Source of the DNA: Planctomycetota bacterium
GTDB taxonomy: Bacteria; Planctomycetota; J058; JARGOJ01
Length of the DNA: 6,792 bases
Assembly (NCBI GenBank): GCA_029210225.1
Contig: JARGOJ010000310.1
Coordinates: 1 to 6,792 of the forward strand
Direction of reading: 5' to 3'
Part shown: piece by piece, positions 1 through 6,278 of the stretch
Layout of the letters: the number at the start of each line of letters is the position of its first letter
Position numbering within the stretch: position 1 is the stretch's first letter
Made by a program: the position numbers and the translations under genes
The notes under the pieces: generated by a model
Database searches by the model: none
Told to the model about the DNA's origin: nothing
What the model saw: only the letters and a program-made list of their open reading frames with translations

Positions 1-723
1 GGTGAGCTCCTTGATATCATTGATCGCAGCGCTGATGACCTCAACTTGGTCTGCGACGATATGAACGTCCCGAGCTACTTTCGAGCTCTGGCCGCTGATC
101 GTTGGGTCGCTACGCGCCGCTTCAAAGAAGACATCGCAAAAGGTCACGACAGCTCCATCAATACAAATGAATGGCGCCGACGATTAAATTACGCGATCTC
201 CCTGAACACCCATCCCAAGCCCGAAAATCTCTTTCAGTCCCTTTATCACTTGACCGGCTTTGAAGATATGGAAATGAAAATGGGTCTCGTCCACAAAAGA
301 ATGGCCTCGATCACCGATCGACGGCAGCGATCCAAAACCAGCGATTTAGCGCGCTATAGAGACCGACCGCTCGGTTGCCCGATGGATGTTCTCAATGAAA
401 GTGAGTTTCTCCGACTACGGGCATCCACCAATCGCCTCTACGCAGAGTGCTACCTGAAACAAAGGCAATACGCAAAGGTCATAGAGAAAGCGAAGCGGTC
501 CTTTGAATTTGAGAAGAGTCAGGGCACCCAAGACATTGAAGAAACGTCCGTCACTTATCTACTTGAATCCTACTTGGCAACTAAAAAGCTGGCCGAGTTC
601 GATGAATTGTACGCCTATCTAAAATCAGTCGAGAAGCAATACGAAAAGCAAGGGAATACGAAGCTCCAATGGATTGCGAAGCTGAGCAAATACAAGCGAA
701 AACGAGACGAGCGCTCAAAGTAA
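1..723 (+). CDS. Partial gene (5' end outside window): unrecognised protein with TPR-like C-terminus
   Basis: The frame is open from the first base of the window, so the true start is upstream and 240 codons plus a TAA stop are visible. A TTG at 46 and an ATG at 61 lie in frame, but nothing requires either to be the start. I do not recognise a family. The N-terminal half of the visible part is charged, with no clear motif. Visible residues about 139-172 (RLYAECYLKQRQYAKVIEKA) and 182-215 (YLLESYLATKKLAEFDELYA) have the paired-helix pattern of TPR units, followed by a lysine/arginine-rich end (KYKRKRDERSK). There is no membrane segment or signal peptide in the visible part. TPR domains usually hold protein partners, so a scaffold or regulator role is possible. 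It could also be the tail of another kinase-TPR protein like the one at 1570-4497. It converges on the FHA gene, and a long hairpin begins 10 bases after its stop. Coding status is fairly sure; function is unknown. Confidence 0.75.
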   Translation, partial: GELLDIIDRSADDLNLVCDDMNVPSYFRALAADRWVATRRFKEDIAKGHDSSINTNEWRRRLNYAISLNTHPKPENLFQSLYHLTGFEDMEMKMGLVHKRMASITDRRQRSKTSDLARYRDRPLGCPMDVLNESEFLRLRASTNRLYAECYLKQRQYAKVIEKAKRSFEFEKSQGTQDIEETSVTYLLESYLATKKLAEFDELYAYLKSVEKQYEKQGNTKLQWIAKLSKYKRKRDERSK

Positions 724-733
724 TTCTCAGCAT

Positions 734-830
734 CTAAATGGAAGGGCGTGATTGTTAGTGGTTGTTGGCGAGTTCAATAGTCTCTCAAGATCCGCTATAA
801 AACCGCTAAGAATCGCTCCCTTCCATTTAG
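734..830. repeat. Long imperfect palindrome (about 32-bp arms) between convergent genes
   Basis: Arms 734-765 and 799-830 were paired base by base. There are 27 Watson-Crick pairs, 2 U-G pairs (749/815 and 759/805, read as plus-strand RNA) and 3 mismatches (747/817, 754/810, 764/800). The outer 13 bases are perfect: CTAAATGGAAGGG at 734-746 against CCCTTCCATTTAG at 818-830. With a one-base bulge at 798 the stem continues as 766-770 against 793-797 (one more G-U), leaving a loop at 771-792. No U-run follows either arm, so this is not a standard intrinsic terminator. The right arm covers the TAA stop (827-829) of the FHA gene. It could be a bidirectional 3'-end structure, a palindromic mobile repeat such as a MITE or REP, or a folded small RNA. 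The pairing is seen directly; the role is not known. Confidence 0.85.
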
Positions 831-1348
831 GCAACCGAGCTGTCATTCCAACTCTTAAAAGGCTCCGAGTCGGTACTTTCTCCAGTCGCGAGGTCATTCA
901 ATCGTCGCGAGAGCTCATTAAAGATAAGAGGAATGACGTCGGAGCCCTCAATATAGAGAACCTCAACCCGTTTTCCGACTCGAATGACGTCCTCGCTCTT
1001 CAACTGATACACCGTGTGCAGCTCTTTGCCATTGATCGCGGTCCCATAGCTAGAGACTAAATCGCGGATGAGCCAGTGCTCGCCTTGACGCTGAAGCTGA
1101 ATATGGGTCCTTGAAATCGAGCTATCGTCAATCATGACGTGACACGCCGTAGAGCGACCGATAGAGAGTCCCTTGTATGAACGTAGCTCAACGAGCATAA
1201 GTCGGCCACTTTGATTCTTGAAGATCAGATAGGGGCCTCCAAGGCGGGCCGGAAGCTCATGCCACTGAACACCAACGAAGCACTCCACAAAGTCTTCGAA
1301 AGGAATCGGTCCCTGGCTCTTAAAAAACACACTGCTCTTCGATGTCAT
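827..1348 (-). CDS. FHA-domain phosphothreonine-binding protein
   Basis: A 173-residue protein with one forkhead-associated domain at about residues 60-133. The conserved phosphopeptide-binding residues are all present: G64-R65 (SIGRS), S79-R80-x-H82 (SISRTH) and N106-G107 (SYGTAINGKEL). They lie on the usual beta-strand background ending in DVIRVGKRVEVLYIEG. FHA domains bind phosphothreonine peptides, often those made by Hanks-type kinases. Residues 1-58 form an N-terminal extension of unknown fold; residues 134-173 are a short polar tail. No membrane segment or signal peptide is visible, so it is probably cytoplasmic. The ATG at 1346-1348 is preceded by a strong Shine-Dalgarno sequence, GGAGGA, 6 bases upstream. 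It lies downstream of the TPR kinase on the same strand, 221 bases away, so it may be the reader of that kinase's phosphorylation; that link is inferred. Its stop codon is inside the long palindrome at 734-830. Confidence 0.93.
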   Translation of the reverse strand: MTSKSSVFFKSQGPIPFEDFVECFVGVQWHELPARLGGPYLIFKNQSGRLMLVELRSYKGLSIGRSTACHVMIDDSSISRTHIQLQRQGEHWLIRDLVSSYGTAINGKELHTVYQLKSEDVIRVGKRVEVLYIEGSDVIPLIFNELSRRLNDLATGESTDSEPFKSWNDSSVA

Positions 1349-1569
1349 AGCTCATCCTCCGCTAGCAAGACTCTGAATTAACAGCAAAGGCCATGCCGTC
1401 GACGTTTCAGCCCGTTTCTGCAAGAAAGACCGTTTATCCTGTGACGATTTGGTGCAATTCCCCCAAATCACTTTCGAAATGGTCGAAAAACACTCCCAAT
1501 GGAGCAATAGCTCAATCCCGTTCACAAAAGCAAGGCTTGGGCGGAGCGATCCAGAGAGTTTCCGTGAGA
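1349..1569 (-). other. Kinase-FHA spacer with two small hairpins and a doubtful 80-codon open frame
   Basis: This 221-bp gap separates the kinase stop from the FHA start. It holds two neighbouring short inverted repeats: GATTTGG (1446-1452) with CCAAATC (1463-1469), and TTTCGA (1472-1477) with TCGAAA (1483-1488). Neither is followed by a U-run on the minus strand, so neither is a convincing terminator. An open frame on the minus strand runs from a GTG at 1594, inside the kinase 3' end, to a TGA at 1352-1354, just before the FHA start. It encodes 80 residues with no recognisable motif and no Shine-Dalgarno site before the GTG. Plus-strand frames are also open here, so the region may simply be poor in stop codons. 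I saw no convincing promoter. I do not call it a gene. Confidence 0.4.
1355..1360 (-). promoter_or_regulatory. Strong Shine-Dalgarno site of the FHA gene
   Basis: Read on the minus strand this is GGAGGA, 6 bases before the ATG at 1348. It is the strongest ribosome-binding site in the window. It supports independent, efficient initiation of the FHA protein even if the gene is cotranscribed with the kinase. Confidence 0.8.
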
Positions 1570-4497
1570 TTAATTCAGGCGTGAAGGTGACCACGAGCGC
1601 TGGAAGGTCAGAGTTTTCTTTTGCCCTCTGAGTTTAGAGTTGAGCCGTGTTGCCCGCTGGAAATGGAGGCTGGCCTCTACATCGTCTCCGAGCCCGCGGG
1701 ACGCGAGGCCCATGTGAAAGTAAACTAAGTCGAGGGGTAAGCCCTGCCGATCCTTTGCTTTCAAGCAGATATTCAAGAGCGAGAGGGCATACTTGAAGTT
1801 CTTAAGTCCAAGAGTCGCCAAGGCATGCCCATAAGTCGCCTCCGCAGATTCACTCCGACGACGAATGACCATGTAAGCCCGTTCGGCCTTTCGATACTCT
1901 CCTTGACGTCCAAGAATCGTCGCACGCAGAGTCAAGAGCTTGTTGTTTCCACTTTCAAGCTTCAAAGCCTCAGTCACCCGCGTCATCGCTTCGGATAGCT
2001 TGCCGGATTCTGCAAGGACATGACTGTAGAGCGTGAGTAAATTTGCCCGTTGATGGTTTTTTAGGAAGGACTGAAGATTACTTTTCAAAATGGCCTCGCA
2101 GTCGCTGAGCGCGGCCCGGTTCTTGTTCAGATCAATTCTCGCTTGGGCTCTCAATAAGAAGGCCCGGAAATTATTCACGTTGCGCCGAAGAGCTTGAGAA
2201 CAAAGCTTCTCAGCTTGGGCGGCGTTGCCATCTTTGAGGTGCAGACGAGCCTTCAAAATATAGGCGCGCGCCGAGAAAGGCGCTTTGTCAATCACTCGTT
2301 TCGCATCTAAGATAGCTTTATCGAATTGACCAAGGCCTTCATATATAAGTGCTCGGGCATGGAACAACTCGGGGAGGCCCGGGGATTTCTTGAGGGCTTT
2401 GTTTAATAAAACCAGTCCTTCTTTAGGACGAGTCTTGGCGATCTCCAACGACTGAAACAGCATTCCAATGCTCTCAGTGTTCGTACCCTGACTCGCCCTT
2501 TTAAGAATCATAGCCGATGCTTCAGTTTCCGTGTTGAACGGTTGTTGAGACGAATCAATTAGGACGCCATGCCAGATCAGGCCTGGCAGCCATGGGGAGT
2601 GTTTCGTTGAGGCTCGTTTCAATTCTTGGATAGCTCTGTCTGGTAGCTCCGCCTGTAGATATAGGTTCGCGACGGTCAATGCCCGTGATAGATCACCCCG
2701 TGCGTTCTCCCGCAACGAGTCTATACTCTCCCCGACCTCTTCTCCCCTTTGTCCGCGTAAAATCATTAACTGAATTTGAGCGATGGTAAAGAGGAATGCG
2801 TTGCTCTCCGCAGCGGTGTTCTGAGCCGCCGCTTTCTGGCCAGCCTCGGCTTCTAGCCTAAGTGTTGCTTTGCGGAGCTGGTCAACGAGCCTTCTGTTCT
2901 TCGTCAATTCAGTCGAAGTTTTGTTCAATTCTTCTTGTTTTGCTGCCAATTGCTTGGACAACTCAGAGTCGGAACCGGAGCCATTCTTTGGGACGGCTAT
3001 TTTCCCAATCGCGCCGTTCGTCGCTCGCTGAGGAAGATTGATGACTACGACCACAATGATTGACAGGAAGAACAGACTCAAGGCCAGTCCAGGACTCCGA
3101 CTAATACGTCGCGCCAGTCGCGCTGCGCTTCCGTATTTGTAGCAAGATAGGTCTTCCCCCGCGAGATAGGCACGGAGATCATTGCCAAATTCTTCGGCGC
3201 TCGGACGGTCCGTCATGGAGACTGCGAGGGCTTTGCTTGCCAAGGCATCAAGCTCTTTTGATATCTTCGATTGAATATCACGGGGGGAATCAATGTCCCC
3301 TTTTATGGTTCTGACCACTCTCTTCGCCGCCCGCTCTCCAACAACAGAGGGTCGTCCAGTCAATATCTCCGTGAGAACCGAGCCCAGGGCGAAAACGTCG
3401 GAGGCCCGAGTTGCGGGAAGCCCCTGGGCTTGCTCTGGCGGCATGTAGCCTGGAGTACCTAGGACGGTTCCTTTATGAGTAAGAAAAGCTTGTTCTTCCT
3501 CACTCAGCTCGCCAGGCTCCAAGATAACGGTGGCGATTCCCGCTTCGGAAGCCCCGTCACCTTGGTCGACTTCACGGCCAAGGCCCCAATCGACCACCAT
3601 GACATCGCCAAAGCGACCAACCATGATGTTTTGCGGCTTTAGGTCTCGATGAATGATGCCTCGGCTATGGGCATAGGAGATCGCATCGCTGACCTTTACA
3701 AGGATCTCCAAGAGCTTCCGCGGCTGACTTTCGGTTTTCTCGCCGTCTTTATGCTCTTCAACAATGAGGTCACGTAAGGTTTTACCTTCAATGATTCTCA
3801 TCAGCATGTAGGGCTGACCGCTCTTCAGGCTGCCGAATTCAAATATCGGGGGAATGGACGGGTGATCGAGGCGGGCGGTGAGCTTCGCTTCTCTCTTGAA
3901 TCGTTCTAAGTGACTGACATCGTTGGCGTCTCGAAGGACCTTGAGGGCGGCTTCTCGACCGAGACGATGATCTCTTACCCGGTGGACAATACCCATCCCG
4001 CCTTCGCCAAGCTTGTCCAATATTTTGAGCGCCGCGCTGGAGAGCGGCGAGAAGAGCGGGTCGTTTCGAAAAACTTCTTCGCACTGTTCGACTAGCTCTG
4101 CTCTTCGTCCTGGTTCTGCGACGGTGCTTTGCGGACGGTTGCTCGGGCTTTCGACGATAGTCGCGTCGTTGTCAACGTCGTTATCAACATTGAGGGGAGG
4201 GGGCGGATCGGCGGGTGCGAGGCCTGGGACACCGCGAGTTCCGCCCCGTCGCGGAGGAGCGGTGACGATGCCTCGGGTTCCGCGTCTGACAGAGCCGCTG
4301 TTCTTAGGTTTGGCCGCTTTCCGAGTGGCGGAGACCCTCGGATTGGGGCGAGGCTTTTGTGGAGGCCCGTTTTTTTGCGGGCTCTTAGGGCGTGGAGCTC
4401 CCTTGCGAGATTGGGATGCTCGGGGATGCGCAGGAGGGCGTAAAGCCTTTTGCCTATCAGTGTTGGATCCAGCGTCATTGTTTTTATTGGGACTCAA
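1570..4497 (-). CDS. Membrane Ser/Thr protein kinase (Hanks type, PknB-like) with C-terminal TPR domain
   Basis: A 975-residue kinase. Residues 1-130 are a disordered-looking tail rich in Pro, Arg and Lys, ending in an acidic patch (NVDNDVDNDATIVE, 103-116). The kinase domain spans about 155-445. It has the glycine loop GEGGMG (164-169), ATP-site K186 (AALKVL), helix-C E203, the catalytic loop HRDLKPQN (283-290; D285, N290), D303-W304-G305 in place of DFG, GTPGYMPPE (347-355) in place of APE, D367, and R431. All key catalytic residues are present, so it should be active. One membrane helix lies at about 470-488 (LALSLFFLSIIVVVVINL). Residues 510-560 look like a coiled coil. About eight or nine TPR-like repeats follow at about 600-955, clearest at 708-775 and 921-955. 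The expected topology is kinase in the cytoplasm and TPR outside the membrane. The start is a TTG with AAGGA 7 bases upstream; no other start codon lies in frame before the TGA at 4573-4575. The order coupled to the FHA gene suggests shared signalling. The final residues (SWSPSRLN) could reflect a frameshift, but this is unproven. Confidence 0.95.
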   Translation of the reverse strand: MSPNKNNDAGSNTDRQKALRPPAHPRASQSRKGAPRPKSPQKNGPPQKPRPNPRVSATRKAAKPKNSGSVRRGTRGIVTAPPRRGGTRGVPGLAPADPPPPLNVDNDVDNDATIVESPSNRPQSTVAEPGRRAELVEQCEEVFRNDPLFSPLSSAALKILDKLGEGGMGIVHRVRDHRLGREAALKVLRDANDVSHLERFKREAKLTARLDHPSIPPIFEFGSLKSGQPYMLMRIIEGKTLRDLIVEEHKDGEKTESQPRKLLEILVKVSDAISYAHSRGIIHRDLKPQNIMVGRFGDVMVVDWGLGREVDQGDGASEAGIATVILEPGELSEEEQAFLTHKGTVLGTPGYMPPEQAQGLPATRASDVFALGSVLTEILTGRPSVVGERAAKRVVRTIKGDIDSPRDIQSKISKELDALASKALAVSMTDRPSAEEFGNDLRAYLAGEDLSCYKYGSAARLARRISRSPGLALSLFFLSIIVVVVINLPQRATNGAIGKIAVPKNGSGSDSELSKQLAAKQEELNKTSTELTKNRRLVDQLRKATLRLEAEAGQKAAAQNTAAESNAFLFTIAQIQLMILRGQRGEEVGESIDSLRENARGDLSRALTVANLYLQAELPDRAIQELKRASTKHSPWLPGLIWHGVLIDSSQQPFNTETEASAMILKRASQGTNTESIGMLFQSLEIAKTRPKEGLVLLNKALKKSPGLPELFHARALIYEGLGQFDKAILDAKRVIDKAPFSARAYILKARLHLKDGNAAQAEKLCSQALRRNVNNFRAFLLRAQARIDLNKNRAALSDCEAILKSNLQSFLKNHQRANLLTLYSHVLAESGKLSEAMTRVTEALKLESGNNKLLTLRATILGRQGEYRKAERAYMVIRRRSESAEATYGHALATLGLKNFKYALSLLNICLKAKDRQGLPLDLVYFHMGLASRGLGDDVEASLHFQRATRLNSKLRGQKKTLTFQRSWSPSRLN

Positions 4498-4504
4498 AAC
4501 GGCG

Positions 4505-4509
4505 TCCTT
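4505..4509 (-). promoter_or_regulatory. Shine-Dalgarno site supporting the TTG start of the kinase
   Basis: Read on the minus strand this is AAGGA, 7 bases before the TTG at 4495-4497. Upstream in the same frame there is no ATG, GTG or TTG before the stop at 4573-4575, so this site decides the start. Confidence 0.65.
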
Positions 4510-4550
4510 CCCCGGGCCCGTCTTTTTCGAGTGTTTACCACTCCATCGAA

Positions 4551-4563
4551 GTACATAGTGTAC
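4551..4563. promoter_or_regulatory. Small inverted repeat in divergent intergenic region (possible operator)
   Basis: GTACA-TAG-TGTAC is a perfect 5-bp inverted repeat with a 3-base centre. It lies 54 bases upstream of the kinase start and about 170 bases upstream of the divergent STN gene. On the minus strand, a TTGACG (4571-4576) resembling a -35 box lies next to it, but the hexamer 17 bases downstream (TACTTC) is a poor -10. It may be a regulator-binding site for one or both genes. An inverted repeat this short can arise by chance. Confidence 0.25.
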
Positions 4564-4719
4564 GAAATGTCGTCAATACTTGCGTCCATCTTGTGACTCG
4601 AAAGAGATTTGATGCCTCGAAAATTCTCTATTTTTTCGGGAACGCGACGGAGAGACTGATCGTAGTTGATTCTGAAAGGCTGCGATCGATGTCAGTCTTC
4701 GCATCTACGATACTTTGGA

Positions 4720-4724
4720 AAGGA
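4720..4724 (+). promoter_or_regulatory. Shine-Dalgarno site supporting the 4734 start of the STN-module gene
   Basis: AAGGA lies 9 bases before the ATG at 4734-4736. The earlier in-frame ATG at 4689 has a weaker AAAGG at the same distance. The 4734 start also puts basic residues directly before the membrane helix, as in a signal anchor, so I prefer it. The choice is not certain. Confidence 0.5.
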
Positions 4725-4733
4725 CTGCAGAGC

Positions 4734-6206
4734 ATGGAGATTCCTAAATGGTCGGGAGAATCGTACAGGTTCGCCCGATATAGAATTCGAGTCTTTTGGT
4801 TTCGGCTACTCTTCGCCTCGGCCCTAGTTGCCGCTGGTTTTGGCCTCTCCAAAGCCTTGCAGACCGTCGAATTCGGTGATGCTCGTGAAACTTCGAGACT
4901 TCACGTCCATAGATATAGCAAGTCCGGAGACCATCACCCAAAACCCCAGCTCATTCCGGTTGGGTCCGTGGAGATCGTTGGTATTCCGCCAGTAAAGACA
5001 AATGCAGCCGACCAAGAACTCTTGGCGACTCTCATGGACAAGACGAGCGGCTTTCGCTTGGCTGGTGCGCCGTTTAGCGATTTCCTAGAACTATTTAGAG
5101 AGAAGAGCGGGCAAAACGTACTTGTCTCCACTGAAGCGAGGGAACTCATCGAAAATGAGTCCTTTGAGATCAGCCTTGATGCCTCGAACATCTCACTCAT
5201 GAGCGCGCTCAAGCTCGCAACGCTCGGTCGCGGCCTCCAATACCGAATTCAAGGGGGCGTGATACGAATTGAGTCCGCTGAGGAGCGTTCGGAGCCTCTG
5301 ATATTGCACAGTTATGACGTCAGCGAGCTGCTGTATTTGGTTGCCAAGCAACGTCATGATGGTAGCGACAGTTGTGCTTCTGCGCCGGCGTGCTGTGGAA
5401 TGGAAGACGAAGAACACGAAGAAGGTTCTAATTTGGACAACGCGGATTCTCTTTGCTCCTGTGGAATGTTGAGCGGCGATATTCTCATTGAGTTTATTGA
5501 GAAGGCCTGCGTCGACGAGGACGACGAGGGCAGCCTCGAATTGACCCAAGGTCTTTTGTTTGTGCGAAAGAGCGCTTCGACCCACAGAAAGATTGAGCAC
5601 ATGTTACGGGCCTTGGTCGCGGGAATGAGGACGACGTCCTTTGGCGCTGAAGCCAGTTCTGTTCCCGAGTCCAATCCGTTGTCGATCTTTGAAATTGAAT
5701 GCGAACGACGCTTTGCAAAGCTTATCAATGTGAACTTTCAAGACACACCCCTGTCTGATGTCCTGAGTTATGTTTCTGACATTTCAGGGGTCCACATATT
5801 CGTAAACCCCAACATCGACCGTGAAGAGATTTTGGTGAATATAAAAGTGTCAAAAATCTCGATCAATCAAATGTTGAACTTCGTCGCAAGGGATCACCAA
5901 CTGGCAATGTATCGCGCTCACGAGTCGCTGATCCTGACTAACCAAGAGTGTCATTCGGAATACAATGAATACCTCGTCGATCTGCAACCAGTATCAGACT
6001 TATTTGAATCTAAAGTCGAGGCGGAAATGTTAGATGCCGAGTACCTCACCGAGATATTGAGGAATTCTACCGGGGAAGACAATTGGGAAGATCCCGCAGC
6101 AATTGAAGTTATTTTCGGCCAGCTCTTTGTCCGTCAAACGGCCCCGGTTCACAAAGCCATTCGAAAAACTCTTAAGGCCTTGCGACAAGCCAAGAAATCG
6201 CGCTAG
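4734..6206 (+). CDS. Membrane-anchored or exported protein with two tandem STN/secretin-N-domain-like modules
   Basis: A 490-residue protein from the ATG at 4734 (505 residues if the ATG at 4689 is used). A basic stretch (RFARYRIR) precedes a hydrophobic helix at about 21-38, so it is a signal anchor or signal peptide. Two similar modules follow. Each begins with an STN-like fold, about 107-183 (APFSDFLELFREKSGQNVLV) and about 331-405 (TPLSDVLSYVSDISGVHIFV). Each then has a linker (YDVSELL; YLVDLQPVSDL), a helix (LIEFIEKAC; LTEILRNS) and a strand-helix end with H-x-x-I (LLFVRKSASTHRKIEHML; LFVRQTAPVHKAIRKTL). This layout matches the N-terminal half of secretins and related planctomycete proteins, but the secretin C-terminal beta-barrel is absent. 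An acidic insert at about 205-247 holds C214, C220, C221, C241 and C243. It should act outside the cytoplasmic membrane, probably in protein-protein contacts. Divergent from the kinase; a hairpin follows its stop. The fold call is by pattern only; partner and function are unknown. Confidence 0.85.
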   Translation: MEIPKWSGESYRFARYRIRVFWFRLLFASALVAAGFGLSKALQTVEFGDARETSRLHVHRYSKSGDHHPKPQLIPVGSVEIVGIPPVKTNAADQELLATLMDKTSGFRLAGAPFSDFLELFREKSGQNVLVSTEARELIENESFEISLDASNISLMSALKLATLGRGLQYRIQGGVIRIESAEERSEPLILHSYDVSELLYLVAKQRHDGSDSCASAPACCGMEDEEHEEGSNLDNADSLCSCGMLSGDILIEFIEKACVDEDDEGSLELTQGLLFVRKSASTHRKIEHMLRALVAGMRTTSFGAEASSVPESNPLSIFEIECERRFAKLINVNFQDTPLSDVLSYVSDISGVHIFVNPNIDREEILVNIKVSKISINQMLNFVARDHQLAMYRAHESLILTNQECHSEYNEYLVDLQPVSDLFESKVEAEMLDAEYLTEILRNSTGEDNWEDPAAIEVIFGQLFVRQTAPVHKAIRKTLKALRQAKKSR

Positions 6207-6231
6207 AGCTATTTCAATCAGTGATGTCCAG

Positions 6232-6263
6232 ACAAGGCACGATCCAGAAAGCTCGCGCCTTGT
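6232..6263 (+). terminator. Probable terminator hairpin downstream of the STN-module gene
   Basis: ACAAGGC (6232-6238) pairs with GCCTTGT (6257-6263). After one mismatch (6239/6256), three more pairs form (6240-6242 with 6253-6255), leaving a 10-base loop. On the plus strand the stem is followed by TTGCATTTT, a modest U-rich tail. The minus-strand side has no U-run. It sits 25 bases after the TAG stop of the STN gene and 16 bases from the end of the convergent kinase gene, a natural place for termination. The imperfect tail keeps confidence moderate. Confidence 0.5.
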
Positions 6264-6278
6264 TTGCATTTTCGCAGA

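Larger units (their letters stand above)
4498..4733. other. Divergent intergenic region between the kinase and STN-module genes
   Basis: About 236 bp that must hold the promoters of both flanking genes if each is transcribed on its own. I looked for -35/-10 pairs on both strands and found none convincing. The clearest structures are the inverted repeat at 4551-4563, the kinase ribosome-binding site at 4505-4509, and the purine-rich AAGGA at 4720-4724 before the STN start. The plus-strand frame of the STN gene stays open back to 4392, but that part overlaps the kinase N-terminal coding region and is unlikely to be translated. Confidence 0.5.

Noticed and set aside
734..830. The palindrome as an ordinary intrinsic terminator
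   Set aside because: The stem is far longer than usual and neither side has a U-run, so it is listed as a repeat of unknown role.
752..1060. Plus-strand open frame of 102 codons
   Set aside because: It lies almost entirely over the FHA gene, whose domain motifs are clear, and begins inside the palindrome; it is a shadow frame.
1446..1488. Two short hairpins as a transcription terminator for the kinase
   Set aside because: The stems are only 6-7 bp and no U-run follows them on the minus strand.
4013..4558. Plus-strand open frame of 181 codons opposite the kinase N-terminus
   Set aside because: It mirrors the GC-rich basic tail of the kinase. Its Gly/Pro/Arg-rich translation is what antisense of low-complexity coding DNA gives, and the kinase frame is supported by a ribosome-binding site and a full catalytic domain.
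4629..4634. TATTTT as a -10 box for the STN-module gene with TTGATG (4609-4614) as -35
   Set aside because: The spacer is only 14 bases, too short for a sigma-70 type promoter.
4392..4733. Upstream extension of the STN-module reading frame, giving a 604-residue protein
   Set aside because: It overlaps about 100 bases of the kinase N-terminal coding region on the other strand, lacks a Shine-Dalgarno site, and its translation has no recognisable domain. The ATG at 4734 has AAGGA and a sensible signal-anchor N-terminus.
5193..5728. Minus-strand open frames inside the STN-module gene
   Set aside because: They overlap the supported plus-strand gene fully and show no domain motifs.
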